The notes under the pieces: generated by a model
Told to the model about the DNA's origin: nothing
The model's input: the letters and a program-made list of their open reading frames with translations, nothing else
Databases searched by the model: none
Translations under genes and position numbers: made by a program
Shown: piece after piece, positions 45,070-57,959 of the stretch
Numbering within the stretch: position 1 is the stretch's first letter
How the letters are laid out: the number at the start of each line of letters is the position of its first letter
Assembly (NCBI GenBank): GCA_002007465.1
Contig: LNAC01000103.1
Coordinates: 167,920-231,919, forward strand
Origin: Ailurus styani
Taxonomy: Eukaryota > Chordata > Mammalia > Carnivora > Ailuridae
Direction of reading: 5' to 3'
DNA: 64,000 nucleotides

Positions 45070-47810
45070 AAGAAAAAATATGCACAGAACATATTTCCCT
45101 CTGAATGAACTTTTCTAACATAATTTCAGGGAAGAAGGGTATTTGCAATGAAGATAGATTCTCAAAGTGTTTAACATCATCTAAATGAATGTTAGAAAAA
45201 GATCTGTGAGAAAATTTTAAAGGCTGACAAGGACTACTCCTGTGAATTCTTACAGATATGATTCTGATAATAATTTTTAAAGAAAGAGTGAATAACAAAG
45301 ATGTGCATGCAACCATTAAAAACTGAGGGGGAAATGGAGTAAATAACCTGAACATCAAGCCTTTGTAATCATTCTAACTTTTCTCCTTCTCATAATCTAC
45401 TTTACTCTTAAAAATCTACAGTTTCCATAAATCTTTAATATTTATTTCTAAGTCTGAGAATAGCTTTTAAAGTAAATTATTTAATATAGTAGTACCACAA
45501 ATCAAGAATACTACATTTGTACCATGGAGATTTAGAATAGTACCAAAAAAAAAAAAGAAGAACAAACGATATTTGCAAAAACTTCTCTTAGGTCGTTCAC
45601 AATACTTGTATTAATTTTATTTGAAGGAGAATTTGTATTTAAGGTGTAATCAAATTTGCTTATAATGCTCATCGTATCAAATATACTAGAAAATGTTTAG
45701 TTGGATTTCTACTGGAAGTATTTCATGTTTATTACAGCTACTATAGTTTTTCATTTTACTATAGCTGTGATAGTTTGCGTATTACATTTATTTATGAGTA
45801 TATTCTTGCTAAAATGTAAATTATTTTAATGATTGCTTTGTCTTTATTTATTTTTACCGCACCCCATTCCAAGCACCGACCTAAATCAAGTCATCAAAAA
45901 TGGGTTTCATATACCTTTTTGGAGCAAGAACTGTAGAAATTGTGTACGATGAAAGGGTTTTACTACTGTTAAAGAGAAAAAGAAATGGTTTATTTTTAAA
46001 GTGTGCACTCACACACACACACCCAAAGTAGTAGAGTTGAAAGGAGAGAAAAAAGAGTAAAAGTTCATTGGAACCCTGTGATTTATAGGAAAAGGCTCAG
46101 CGAGCTCACATAAAAACCAAAGGGGGGAAGTGGTCGGACATTGGGTCAAATCTCCATTCAATGTTGTGTAATAAAAGGCTGACTGTAGCCTTTCAGCCTT
46201 GCTTCTAGTCATAGACAATGGCAATTGCAGAGCAAGACTAATAACAGGATTTAGCATAAATCCACCACAGGAAGTGAACAGTTGTACTGGCAAATAATTA
46301 GCCAGGAAACATTTTATAGCAGCATCAGGATGCGTCCGTGAGCTTTCAGACTCTCAATGCATTTGTGATCATGAAAACATAATTAGTTCTCGGTGATTGT
46401 AATTTTTGTGTGTGTTTGTTGAAGGATAGTTCTTTTCCCCTCCTTTCTTTTCACAAGCAGTCCTTATTTTTCCTGTCCTAATTTAGCAGCCCCAGCAAGG
46501 GTTTTGAAGTCTCAAGGGAGAGGTGTAGAAATGTTCTCTTTTTTCTCCTGCTGATGCTTTTTTATTGCAAGGTGGATGGTGTTTATTTTGCACGGCTAAC
46601 AAGTGAGTTCAAAGCAACACGTTGCTCTTGAACTCCTGCCAGATTCCCAAAGCTGAAAGCCCCCCTGCTTGGTAGAGCCGACCTGTACTATCAAAGCCTG
46701 ACTAATTTGCAAAGGAATGTCAAAATGACTGGTGCACCGCATTTTCCACCACCCGCTTCATTTGACACTTAAAGGAAAGCTAAGTGGGAGTGTAAAAGGA
46801 AGGAAATTCATTCAAGGCAGCACACCCTATAATGTGAATTAATTTCACAAGGAAAATGGGAGCTCTCTGCTGAGTACTTCCCGTTTTCATCTTCTTTGCT
46901 CTTTCTTTTAGCTACTGTTTTCGTAAGGGCTGCTAATAAACATTATGTTTCTGTTCTCACATCATCCATATTAAGAGTAAATGCTGTCATTAGACTTGGC
47001 TCTGAAATTCTTTGTGTCAAAGTGCCTACATGAGGCTGCTTCATCTGATTCAGTCACACCACTTAAACAGCAGCCCCATGAAGACAAATGCTTGATTCAG
47101 GCCAGTATTTTTCTCCTTTTAACACTTAAAAAAAAAATCATTTCAATCAGAACCAAGAGATCTATGTTTATGAGCAAATGCAGATTATTGTTGGAGGAGC
47201 CAAGACTGATGAAACAAAGTCCTAGACTGAACTTCTGAAGGTATAATTCAGACACGATTGGAAATTCAACTCAGCTCACTTATGTATTGACACTGAAACA
47301 AAGGTCAAGTAAATAGAGGACTTCGATTTGATTTAGTCAGATTTTAAAATGTGTCCTGATTGCATTTTAATCTCAAACTTTATTTAAAACTTGTACTGAA
47401 AATGTGGTATTGGCATATTCTCACCAAGTAAGATCATCTACAAATCATTTCCCTTGGCACAGACCCTCGAACTTCATTTAAGCCTATACCTGTTGCTTTC
47501 CCACTGCATTTGCATGCTCCCTGTAAATGACTATTGTCATCCCTTTGGTGAACAGTAATCTCATCTTTAGATTTTTCCCCTTGCTTGAGTTTCAACCATG
47601 CATTTCTTTACTATTACCCTCTGCCTGACACTGAACTCTGTATCTCAACATGCCTTATCTCTTTTATCAGAATATGAGGTAATCTGGCGGTGAATCTTCT
47701 GGCAATGCCCCAGTTCGTTGCTTAGATGTGAGTTACTGAGGTATCGTCACGCTGTAGTTGTCTAAAAGGGAGCACATGTCAAACCCAGGGCCACGCACTA
47801 AAGGATGAAG
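45070..47810. other. Repeat-poor stretch, candidate single-copy non-coding DNA
   Basis: About 2.7 kb with no SINE, L1, L2 or MIR blocks that I can recognise, the longest such run after 26958-29030. Open frames at 45065-45358, 46009-46293 and 46981-47238 lack family resemblance, and I see no splice-bounded exon. The segment 46300-47250 is mixed in composition and looks unlike decayed repeat DNA. Confidence 0.35.
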
Positions 47811-47814
47811 GCTG

Positions 47815-48005
47815 TAGTCCAATGAACCCAGATTTGGATTACACCTGAAGTACTGAATAGTTATGTGACCAAGACTACTTAATGAAACTTTCAAACCCTT
47901 AGCTTCCTCATGTGTACATTAAGGCTAATAATAGCCCCTACCTTGTGGTTTATTGTGCTCAATACCGTGCATGTCAAATAGGTAGCACTCAATAAATATT
48001 AGCTA
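47815..48005 (+). mobile_element. MIR SINE
   Basis: 'aacccagatttggattacac', 'gttatgtgaccaagactact', 'cttcctcatgtgtacattaa' and 'tagcactcaataaatattag' give a good MIR. Confidence 0.88.
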
Positions 48006-48930
48006 TTGCAGAATCATAGCAGTTTAGAAATTGTATGCTGCAAGAATCAGGAATATCCTCAAGTGGGCTTTAAAAATAAGAAACACCTTATCTAATGGGA
48101 CAGGAATCTAGAAGTAAGCCAGGCTCCAGGTTTGATGCGATCAAGTCTTCAGTTTCATCTTGGCAATGCTCTTGACCTTCTTTTATGGGTTAATTTTGTC
48201 CTCAGGTTGCCTCCCCTCATGGTTGCAAAATAGCCACTGGCAACAATGAGGAAAGCCAGCTTCTTTGTTCAGGTTCAGCAGCAGAGATAGGAGATAAAAG
48301 TTCTTCCTCAGCCATGAAATAAAACTTTTCCCTGAAGTATGACTGGGGACACCTTAAGCTCTATGCCCATTCAGTGCGGAATGGCGGCAGTCACCAGATA
48401 CCCTGATTATTTTAAACATGGTTTTCCAGGCTCATTTCTAATAAAGGGGAAGAGATTTTCATGATAACCTATACCAATAAGGATCTCACCCTAGAGCTGA
48501 AGATGGAGGTCATCTTTTCTTGAGTCGCATGAGCTGGAGGCAGAAGGCTGGGTGCATAAACCAGGTTGGAGTTCTATTGGGAAAACTGAGAGGAATGATG
48601 GGGTCTCTCAGTCCATGTTCCAGAAGGACAGAAATGGTACACTAAACTGTGTAATGTAATCAAGTCCTAATTATAAAGTTGAGAGCAGGGTGTTTCTTTT
48701 AGTTAGCAACAGACAGGAGCTATTCCCATCCCTAACCCTGAAGGAAGAGGGAGAGAAGTAATCCTAGAACTACATCATTTCTATTTTTTTCTATAATGAA
48801 TATGTACAATTTTTATAACCAGAGAAGGTGATAACAGTTATTTTGTAAAAGCTGTTTCATTTGTTGAATCATTGTGTTAATTTTCTATGAAATTTATGTG
48901 TGTGTGTACATAAACACCAGCTTATTCTGT
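48006..48930. other. Unclassified stretch, possibly an unnamed old repeat
   Basis: Part of 48090-48600 ('catggttgcaaaatagccac', 'ttcagcagcagagataggag') resembles a mammal-wide repeat that I cannot name. No gene. Confidence 0.4.
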
Positions 48931-48947
48931 ACTGTATTTGATCCTTT

Positions 48948-49149
48948 TATTTATTTACTTATTTTGCGAGAGAGAGAGCCTGTGCGAGTGGGCAGAGGGG
49001 CACAGGCAGGAGAGAGAGAGAAAGAATCCAGAATCAGACTCCCTGCTGAGCACCAAGCCTGACACTGGCCTGATCCCAGGACCCCCATATCATGACCTGA
49101 GCCGACATCACGAGTCAGCCGCTTAACGGACTGAGCCACCCAGTTGCGG
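48948..49149 (-). mobile_element. Carnivore SINE (SINEC)
   Basis: Minus-strand copy with perfect 16-bp TSDs at 48932-48947 and 49150-49165; inverted head 'gagccacccagttgcgg'. Confidence 0.95.
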
Positions 49150-49329
49150 CTGTATTTGATCCTTTCAAAGATAGATGGCCCTGAGGTAATTAGGGAAAAC
49201 TGTTTTTCTACTTAGTTAACAAGGAATAAAAAGTGCCTAATGCTTTTCTAACAGACCCCTTTTTTTTTCTGGAAATGGTTAATGGTATTTAAAATCACCA
49301 GTTAACAACTTAAGCTTCAATTATGTTTA

Positions 49330-49965
49330 AAGTTCATGGAAGTGCTGGATGATTTTTATGGGCCAGCAATGGGACAGCAAGATGGAAAAGATAATGCAAT
49401 TATCTTTAAAGGGCTCACAAACGTGAACAAATGTGAACACGGATGTAGATGTGCACATACACATACATGGCTGAGCTGGCAATGGGATGAGCGTTCCGGA
49501 GTCAGGGAAAAGGTCAGAGCACAGAATGGCATCTGAGGGGAACTTGAAGGCTGAGTAGTAGCCCATGATACTACCGCATACTCAGCATTCAAGATGTGTG
49601 CAGGAGATGCTGTGAAGCTCGGTGGTGAGGACTTGAGTCCATGGGAAGGTGTGGAATGAGATGAGCCTGTATTCTCTTGTTATAAAGTTGGGCGTAAGCT
49701 CTGTGCCCAGTGAGGAGGCATTACCAGGCTTTACTCACCTAATTAGATGATCACAGATTTTTGTTACAGGAAAAAAATTCTAATGGCACTAAAAGAGGAA
49801 AATGGGGGCAGATAAAATTTTCAGGAGGCTCTCTGAGATGGAGAGAACAAAGGGTCTGAATCAGGGTCCTGGGATGGGATAATGTAATAAAGGAGACCCA
49901 TTTGAAAGATGTTTCTTGGTGAGCAGACTGATTTGATGAACAAGGGCACCAGAGAAGTTAAGGGT
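49330..49965 (-). mobile_element. Probable L2 LINE, minus strand
   Basis: Inverse L2 blocks appear in order but diverged: 'gggccagcaatgggacagca', 'ggggaacttgaaggctgagt', 'ttcaggaggctctctgagat', 'gtctgaatcagggtcctggg' and 'gtgagcagactgatttgatg'. Confidence 0.5.
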
Positions 49966-50269
49966 ACACTGCTTTCCCACTCAATCAGTGCTTCCTAAGA
50001 GATCTCCTTCACCTATGGTCCGCTGTCACACATCCGTTGATATCCTCCAGACTTCTGTCTTCGGGATTGATGCACGTCATCCAGCATCTACCGGTTGTAA
50101 TCAGCCGGCTGTCCCATAAGTGTTTCAAAGTCAACAGATAGGATTAAAGCAGAGATTATAAACTTCCCTTCTAAATACACTCTGTTGCTCAAAAGGAGTC
50201 TCCATGAGTCTTTCATTTGCCTCCACCCTTCCACTTAATCACTGGGTCTGGCTGACATTTAGCCTTGAA

Positions 50270-50760
50270 AGATATTTTTCCAAATCTGCCCTTGCTTTTC
50301 TATCAACACCATTGCTATCTCCGAGTCATCCATTTCCTTAAACACCCTCCTTCCTTTATTCCATCCAATTCGTCCAAACCTTCCAGTTTTGTCTCCTAAA
50401 ATTCACTTTAATTCTGCCTTGATTCAGGCCATCACCATTGCTCACTTTTATTAAAATAATAAAATAATAATTAGAATAATGCCTCGTAATCGCCTCACCA
50501 GTTCAGTTCCTCAGCAAATTTCACCTAGCCTATCAAGTCATCTATCACCACCTCCTCTGCTTCTCATTCAGGCCACCTTCCATCTTCCATCACCCCTACC
50601 TGCCCCACCCCGCCCCCCTGCCCCCAGTGGGCCCTCTAAAACACAATCTGCCCACACCACACCTCTGGTACCACCTTTCACTGTCTGTCACCAACACTAG
50701 GCCAAGATCTGTGGCGGGGCTGACAGTGTTCTTGAAGCCTCCGCCTCCTTCTCCCCACCA
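50270..50760 (+). mobile_element. L2 LINE, sense strand
   Basis: 'atccaattcgtccaaacctt', 'gattcaggccatcaccattg', 'gtaatcgcctcaccagttca', 'gccctctaaaacacaatctg' and 'aggccaagatctgtgg' follow the L2 coding-end order. The frame at 50479-50700 is degraded L2. Confidence 0.7.
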
Positions 50761-51091
50761 AGTCCCACTGCTCCTGGTTTCACTAAGTAGTTTCTAATTA
50801 CATACATTAGCATAACCATAAATACAAGTTTCCAAAATCAAGGCTATTTAGTCATTTCCTGTTCTTTTATGCACAACCTGTGGTTCTTCAATACCTCTAA
50901 TTATTGAATTAGAATATATTACCACATTCTCTACAGAGCACACAGTAGTCCAGCATTCTGGGATAATGATAATTACAAATGTAGTTCTAGAATTCTGAAT
51001 CAAGATCCTGAAACTTTAATGGCATTTCCACAATTGACTTATGGAACAAGTACTATGGTTTAAGTTCATCTGGTTTATTTTTCACCCTGGC
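50761..51091. other. Unclassified stretch
   Basis: No recognisable gene or repeat. Confidence 0.4.
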
Positions 51092-51129
51092 AAATAATAA
51101 TAGCAATAATAATGATGATGATGATGATA
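51092..51129. repeat. AAT/ATG microsatellite
   Basis: (AAT)n passing into (ATG)n next to the MIR. Confidence 0.9.
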
Positions 51130-51175
51130 GTCACCATGTATTGAGGACCAACAATGTCCCAGCTCTCAGTAAATA

Positions 51176-51714
51176 CAGTTGACTCAAGCAGCGTGGGGTT
51201 TGAAGCACCAAGCCCTGTGCAGCTGAAAATCTCTGTGTAACTTTTGACTCCCTAAAAATTCAAGTGCTAGTAGCTTATTGTTGACTGGAAGATTTATTGA
51301 TAACATAACGAGTTGACTGGCACATATTTTGTATATTATATGTGTTACATACCTTTCATTAAAGTAAGTTGGAGGAAAGAAAATGCTATTAAGAAATCAG
51401 AAAAGGGCCACTTGGGTGGCTGAGTAGGTTAAGTGTCTGCCTTTGGTTTGGGTCATGTTCCCAGAATCCCAGGATGGAGCCCCACAATAGGCTCCCCACT
51501 CAGCAGGGAGTCTCCTTCTCCTCTGATCCTCCCTCCTCTCATGCTCTCAATCTCTCTCTCACACTCTCTCAAATAAATAAATAAAATCTTAAAAAAAAAA
51601 AAAGAAAGAAAGAGGAGAAAATGCATTTACAGTGCTCTACTGTATTTATAAAAAAAAAATCCACTTGTAAGTGGATCCATGCAATTCAAACCCATGTTGT
51701 CTAAGAATCAACTA
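51176..51714 (-). mobile_element. Tigger-type (TcMar) non-autonomous DNA transposon inside MIR, split by a SINE
   Basis: Terminal inverted repeats are visible: the left end reads 'cagttgactcaagcagcgtg' then 'gggtttgaag'; the inverse of the right end reads 'tagttgattcttagacaaca' then 'tgggtttgaatt'. Both ends are flanked by TA (51174-51175 and 51715-51716), the target of Tc1/mariner elements. Inside, 'aaaaattcaagtgctagtag' and 'gttgactggaagatttattg' match the family pattern I remember. Exact member not assigned. Confidence 0.8.
51405..51613 (+). mobile_element. Carnivore SINE (SINEC) inside Tigger element
   Basis: Plus-strand diverged copy ('gggccacttgggtggctgag') with '(AAATA)n-AAAATCTT' tail and a long A/GAAA run. 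TSD is A/G-rich and uncertain (about 51391-51404 and just after 51604). Confidence 0.92.
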
Positions 51715-52109
51715 TACTTTACATTATCTCAACAGCTCTCAAAGTATGTATCATTGTCTCCATTTTACAGATGAATAGACTAAGTGTCAAAGATCTCAGG
51801 TTTTTCCCCAAAACAGAAATGTCAAAGTGAAGATTCAACCCCAAATCTCTGATTCCAAGGCTCATTTTCTTGCTATCATGAGACAATTTTTAACAAAAGT
51901 TTATGAAATGTATGGATAAGTACATTAATTATAATAACAAAGTATACTAAGTTATTTTTACCTATTTGTGTGAAACAGTTGGCCAATGCTTAAACACTTC
52001 CAGTAATGTTTGAAGGATAGCAACATAGTACCTGTAACTTTGCACTTGGCTATAGAATCCACTCTTAAATTAACTGCATGTCAAAAAAAAAAACCAACCT
52101 TAAACATAC

Positions 52110-52440
52110 CTGAATGTCTACCTGCGTGGATCCTCAAGTAAGCTTCTGGCCATTATTAACCTCTTCAGGGAAAACTGGGTCAACTGCTCTCTCCCTATGC
52201 ACGTTAGGTCAGACCCTTCTCCTTGTATAATGTTGCAACCCTTGGTCTTCTTCCAACATACAATTTTTAAAAATTATAATCTAGTAAGTTTTTCTATAAT
52301 AATTTCTTCAAGAATATCTCCCACAGAGAGGAGGGAACTGGTATGCCTTCTTCTCTTGGTCTCCTTTCCTCCAACCCTATGTCTGGCACAGTACCTTTGC
52401 TCTGCTTGCATCAGATGAGTGAATGCATGCATGAAAATGG
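52110..52440 (+). mobile_element. Possible L2 3' end relic
   Basis: 'atgtctggcacagtaccttt' and the later 'gatgagtgaatgcatgcatg' resemble the L2 terminus; the rest is diverged. Confidence 0.4.
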
Positions 52441-53300
52441 TGAGGAATACAGATACAAGAAAATCCATTCAGTGTTAGGCATCATCAAACATGGATCACA
52501 GCAACTAAGGAATGGGAACTGTTGAAAGAAGTAAATATTCAATTTCAGAGGACCACGGGTGCCATGCTAGGTATAAAAATAATTAGCAGAAAACAGTGAG
52601 TGACTAACCCAGTGTGTTGTTAATAGCAGTCGTACAATGGAAATAGTAAACGATCAATTTGATTACAGTAAGTTCCTAGTTGTATGAGTTTGTTCTTTAA
52701 TGGCTTGACTGAACGATTCAGAAAATCCTCCTGATAATTACCGCATATTTTTCTCTTAACTGCTTTGTAAATAAAAACATTAGCCACATTTAAACTTCCT
52801 CGAAGACCCCATTCGCATTGCTCTCTTATATAACTTAAATATCTCTGCGCTCATCACGTAAAGGGCCTTTGCAGTCACAACCTTCCATCGTAAAATTCCT
52901 CGTTTGGCTCATGTATAAATGAAACTAGGGAAGAGAAGTACGATCCAAAATTAAACAGGACGCATTACATTTTCTATCTAAACGGCATCCTAGTTCAATG
53001 TCTGGCTGGGAAGAAAGGCACACGTAGAGCAGGCCTCACTTTGTTTCAAAAACCAACCAATCAGAAATTGAAAAACGTCCAGTAACTTAATCCAGTAACT
53101 TAATTTTTTAACTGGTATCTTTTTATTATGAAATAGAAACCAATGATTATAGGGAAAAAGAAAAAAAGCTTGCGAAGAACATGAGCTTCTCATGTAGAAA
53201 ATGTATTGCCACAGTCAAAAGCCACAGAATTACGTGTATGATCTACAACAAAGCACTTGCTTCCCAGGGCCTCAGGTAGGTTATCTTGATAATGTCTGAT
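52441..53300. other. Unclassified stretch
   Basis: No gene or named repeat. Contains a 13-bp unit repeated twice in tandem (53078-53090 and 53091-53103). Confidence 0.4.
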
Positions 53301-53303
53301 TGC

Positions 53304-53575
53304 CTGTTGTGGCAGCCAGCCTCCCAGATGACCTCCAGTGATCTTCACCTGTTGGCGTTCACACCCATCTGGAGCCCCCATCACATCGTACCAGGGCAGG
53401 TCTGTGACCAACAGCACATAACAGAAGTAATGGTATGTTCCTTCTGAGATTAGATTATTAGGTGATGATGCCTCCTCTCCTTCTTAGAAAAGCTGCTTCC
53501 AGATTTCAGACCCTCAGAAATTGTGAGATAATAAATGGTTTAAGCTGCTAAGGTTAAGCATAATTTCTTACATGG
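53304..53575 (+). mobile_element. MaLR/MLT1-type LTR relic
   Basis: 'tgttgtggcagccagcctcc', 'agaagtaatggtatgttcct', 'tctgagattagattattagg', and the end 'attgtgagataataaatggt' then 'ttaagctgctaaggtta' are in the order of MLT1-class LTRs. The middle is shortened and the ends are worn. Confidence 0.7.
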
Positions 53576-56165
53576 TACCTACCTCAGAAAATCCTTAGGA
53601 GGGTAGAATAAGAGAAAGTGCTTAGAAAAACGATAATAAAAGTGCTCTCTGACAGCCAACCCATCATCATGGCTAATTCCACCTCCCACTAATTCTAATA
53701 GTAGACACAGTGTCTCAAGTGTCTGAAGAGAGATTTCAGTGTAACAAATTCAGCTATGAATATGTTCTCCTCAAATCTCATAAAATAAAAGAAATATCAC
53801 AAGCTGTATTCACTATCATGGACAAACTAAAATTTACTTTGTTCTGCTTTCACAATGAAAATTAAACTGTAGTAATTTTTTATAAGAAATTTTTCTTATG
53901 TTTACTTTTCCTCAGTAACGTACTAAATCATACTAAACAGTACTCTTTAGCCCTAAGAAGATAGTCCTGATGGGATAAAAGAAGTACTAACATTCCATTC
54001 CTAATTTTAGCATTCACTTTAAAATCAATCCAGTGTGTAAGCATCACATATGTACAGTCAGAGATAACTCCCAGGAAAGGCTTCTCTTTTAAAGAAGCCA
54101 CCATCTATCTTGGCATTGTTCTTCCAGACTGAAACTGGTGATATCCCTAATAGTCAGCCTGTAGGAAAAAAAGAAAAAAGAAACAAACATACCATTATCT
54201 AAAGTAACTTTAGGATGAAAAATTATGATAAGAGTTAATGCTTTATGGCTTTAAATTCCAGGATTAATATATTTCAGAAATGATTTAAACTCCAGGATTA
54301 ATAAAATTCTGAAAGTAGTTTAAAGAAAACTTTCTGGCAATAGATGGTCTCCAACTATGTTATGCTTCACTTATGACTCATTTTCTACATGAGAAAGTTT
54401 TAACAAATACATTTAGAAGATGCAAATTATAATAAATAATCCAAAGAAATAAAAGTGCTTTATAAAGCTGTAAAGTATCATATAAATAACAGGTATTATA
54501 ACATCGGCAACGTTATTATGAAAGCAAACCATAAAATGGCATTTGGGAAAAAACAGGGACAGTGAGAAAAATAAAAGCTCCATAAAAGAACGAGGGAGGA
54601 AATTTAGACTCAGTCGTGTCAGGAGCAATGTGCTTCTTAACCACTGAAAAAAAGCATTTCCATTAGAAGGACAGATTTAAGTGGTTTAACATTGGAAGAC
54701 CATAATCTTCTGAAGGACAGAAATCTATGAAAAGCTCTGTGAATAATAAAGGAATTGAAAATAGAATAAAGGGCAGAGGGAGGACAAGGAGGAGAAAAAT
54801 GAGTAAAAGGATGCTTCTTAACAATATGATTTGAATTTAAAACTCAGAACATCTGCTTTTATAAAAATCTGAGTGTATTAGCTTATAATAATTAGCATCT
54901 CCAATTGCAAGGAAGAAATAAAAGGACTATTGGGGGAAAAAAACACACCATCTTGAGGACAATAAAGTTTTCTCTGATTCAAAAGGGGAGCTTCTTAAAG
55001 ACCAGTAGCAGCTGTATGTACATCTTTCAAAGGGCATTCTTCTGAAAGAATTTACATCAGACAGTCCATTTATTTTGGGTAATAAAATATTATATCTGTG
55101 AAATGATACTTGTTCTCTATTTGACCTTCTTTTCCAATCTTACCATCATTTAAGAACTTTGTCCAATAAAAAGAATGAACTATTCTGTTAAAAAAGTTAA
55201 ATTTTTAATTTTATAAGCTCTTCAAGTCTATCAAAGAAGTGTTAGAAATATTCCTTATCTAAAAAAGAAAAATCAGTTTTTTGACTTTCTAGTTTTATTT
55301 TTCACTCAAGGAAATAAGTTCTTCTTTTGGCAATAATTGTTAATAGAGTATTTCCTTTCTGTAAAGGCAACTCTTAAACTGTATTTTCTGGGAATTGTGT
55401 GATTTATTTTTATTAATTTCTGGGAATAAAGTACATTACTATAAACTTCTTTAGGTTCTGGGGAAAAAAACCCTAATAATAATATTTACTTCCCCAGATT
55501 ATGGTTTTTCCCCTCTTGATGTAGCAAAATTCTACTCCCTCAGACTCTTACTGCTTTTCTACATCTGGTTGTATTCATCTTTGATTTTATATGTATTAAA
55601 ATTGTTATTTTCTAGCTTGTTTTTATAAATCACCATGTTTATAATATGCCTGAATCCCCTTCTATATCCCATATAGCTTAGAAAAACAACAAGCTTTTCT
55701 AGGATTTGAATATTTTGTGATCACATTAATTCTCATGTGCATCAGGTTAGCATAACCTGGGAAAAAGGATCTAATTAGAAGGAAATTGCAAGACAAGAGG
55801 GTCCAGACAGAGCAATCTAACCCATCAAGTGCAGATGCATAAAGGTTTTGTAGTTCACTCTCATCATTCCAACCAGACCTACAGATCTCCAGCTATCCTA
55901 CTTAATGCAATGGCTTGAATTGTCTACTTTACTGTCCAAATGACTGGCTACTTGCCAAACCACAACCTTGCTTTAGAAAGAACTCCTTAAGTAAAGTGGG
56001 GAGTTAAGACAATTATTGAGGTAATTCAGTGCAAAAGAGATGCACTGAGAAAAACCTGCCTCCTTTTTTTTTTTTTTTAACACATAAATCTCCCAGAGAA
56101 TATCTTAGCCGATCATGGTCTTCATTAAGTTGTTAGTTCCGTAAAAAAATGTATTGTATTAATTA
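53576..56165. other. Unclassified AT-rich stretch
   Basis: About 2.6 kb of AT-rich DNA with no recognised gene or repeat. Poly-T at 56065-56080 has no matching flanks. Confidence 0.4.
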
Positions 56166-56169
56166 TTTT

Positions 56170-56345
56170 TTTAATTTTAATTCATATAAAATAGAGCTTA
56201 GTGCATGCTTACATGTTAATCTAAATCCTCACAATTACCTATGAGGTAAGAACTATTATCATCATCCCACTCCTTCAGCCTAATAGTAGTGGTGGCCACA
56301 GATGGGCCATCTAATGCTCATCCTTCTCGACACATGGTAAGTTAG
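56170..56345 (-). mobile_element. MIR SINE relic, minus strand
   Basis: 'gttaatctaaatcctcacaa' and 'ttacctatgaggtaagaact' are antisense MIR blocks; the distal part is degraded. Confidence 0.6.
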
Positions 56346-57230
56346 GAACAAATGAATGACTTCTTTCATCAAAGAAATATGTGCAAAAGTAGTCTCTGTT
56401 ATTTCTATGTATGTTTCTACGTGTCCCTTTCACTGCCTTAATAATCATGGAAGCTCTTATCAGGATGGTATTTTCACTAACCTGAATCCCAGAGTGATTA
56501 CCACGAGTAAAGGCCCCCTGAAGAACAGCTTAAACATGTAGGATAATTATGGGGGAAAATGTTTTCTGTGGAGTTACAAGGCTTTGGAGACGTGTTTGTT
56601 GCTGCACATAACCTACCTCTTCCTGGCTGATAACACCAATTATTTCTTGCAACTTCCCACTGTTACTCTGGAACACATAAAGCTAATTTTGTTTGTTTAA
56701 AAAAAAAATAAAGGTTGGAAGAGAGGTGATGAGAAAGGAAGGAAGAAAAAGGAGGAGAGAAATGCCTTTATGCTGCTACTGCTTTTATGCATCTTTTCCT
56801 TCTTTCATTTTCCATCTTCCATAAATCTTGAGCCCTAAAGCAGAATTTTGTTGACTCAGGGGCAGGAGTGAAAAGAGTTTGTTTCCAGATATAGAGAAGA
56901 AACATGGAGGCTTCCCATTTAGGACTCAAGAGAAATATTCTTATTTGCTATGTTAGAAATATGATGGGAAAAAACAGCTGACTCTAGAATATCAAATATC
57001 TTCTCCCAACTCTGAACAATTCACTTGCACCATTTGAAATTAGTGTTCATATGGGTCAAGATGATTGAGTAATGGTAAAATAACTTCAAGATAGTCATCT
57101 GTGGCCCTTCATATAACATTGGAAAAAATACTAATTTCATAAGATATACTTATGAATCACCTCAACCGAGAAGCTGAGTAAAGATTCTTTTTTTACTATT
57201 ATTTCCATAAACATGTACTATTCCTATAAT
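56346..57230. other. Unclassified stretch
   Basis: No gene or named repeat recognised. Confidence 0.4.
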
Positions 57231-57234
57231 ATTG

Positions 57235-57405
57235 ATACGTCCATAGAAGTCTTTTATCTTATGTCACTGTTATAACAACTCCATGACCTAAGTAAGATAG
57301 GGATTAATTTCTCCTATTAGTGAGGAAACTGAGGCAGATGATGAGACAAAGATCACACAGTAGAATTAAAGAGAGATCTCAGGTGATTAGTACTAACACA
57401 TCATG
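57235..57405 (-). mobile_element. MIR SINE, minus strand
   Basis: 'cactgttataacaactccat', 'gtgaggaaactgaggcagat' and 'gacaaagatcacacagtaga' are antisense MIR blocks. Confidence 0.85.
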
Positions 57406-57523
57406 TAATACCCAACAATAAAAGGTTACAAATAGTTTAATTTTTAAATTATGCATAATGCCAAAAATAACTATTTAATGTAAATAGTCTCTTTAAGGTA
57501 AGAAGACAATGCAAGCCAATTAT

Positions 57524-57726
57524 ATTTTTTTAAGGTTTTATTTATTTATTTGACACAGAGAAATCAGATCACAAGTAGACTGAGAGGCAGGCAGAGAGAG
57601 AGAGAGAGGAGGAAGCAGGCTCCCTGCTGAGCAGAGAGCCCGATTCGGGCCTCGATCCCAGGACCCTGAGATCATGACCTGAGCCGAAGGCAGAGGCTTT
57701 AACCCACTGAGCCACCCAGGCGCCCT
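57524..57726 (-). mobile_element. Carnivore SINE (SINEC), young subfamily
   Basis: Near-consensus minus-strand copy ending 'gagccacccaggcgccc' with perfect 14-bp TSDs at 57510-57523 and 57727-57740. Confidence 0.97.
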
Positions 57727-57959
57727 TGCAAGCCAATTATTTACTGAAGTCTAGTTGTGTCAGTGAATTGACTAATTCAGTACAAATGATATGCTATATA
57801 GATCCTATGTCAGTTTTATAAAGTACATAGTCCCTCCTTCCTAAAGTGTTCCTGAGACAGCTTCATGACCTGAAATTTCAATTTCAATTTAAAATGCTCA
57901 AGATTAAATGTAAATTTATGGAGCATCCTGTATCCATGCCTAATGATGTTATATTGTTA

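Larger units (their letters stand above)
51130..51890 (-). mobile_element. MIR SINE split by a Tigger element
   Basis: Antisense MIR in two parts: 'tcaccatgtattgaggacca' with 'atgtcccagctctcagt' at 51130-51173, and 'ttacattatctcaacagctc', 'ccattttacagatgaataga' and 'gaagattcaaccccaaatct' at 51717-51890. Confidence 0.8.
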
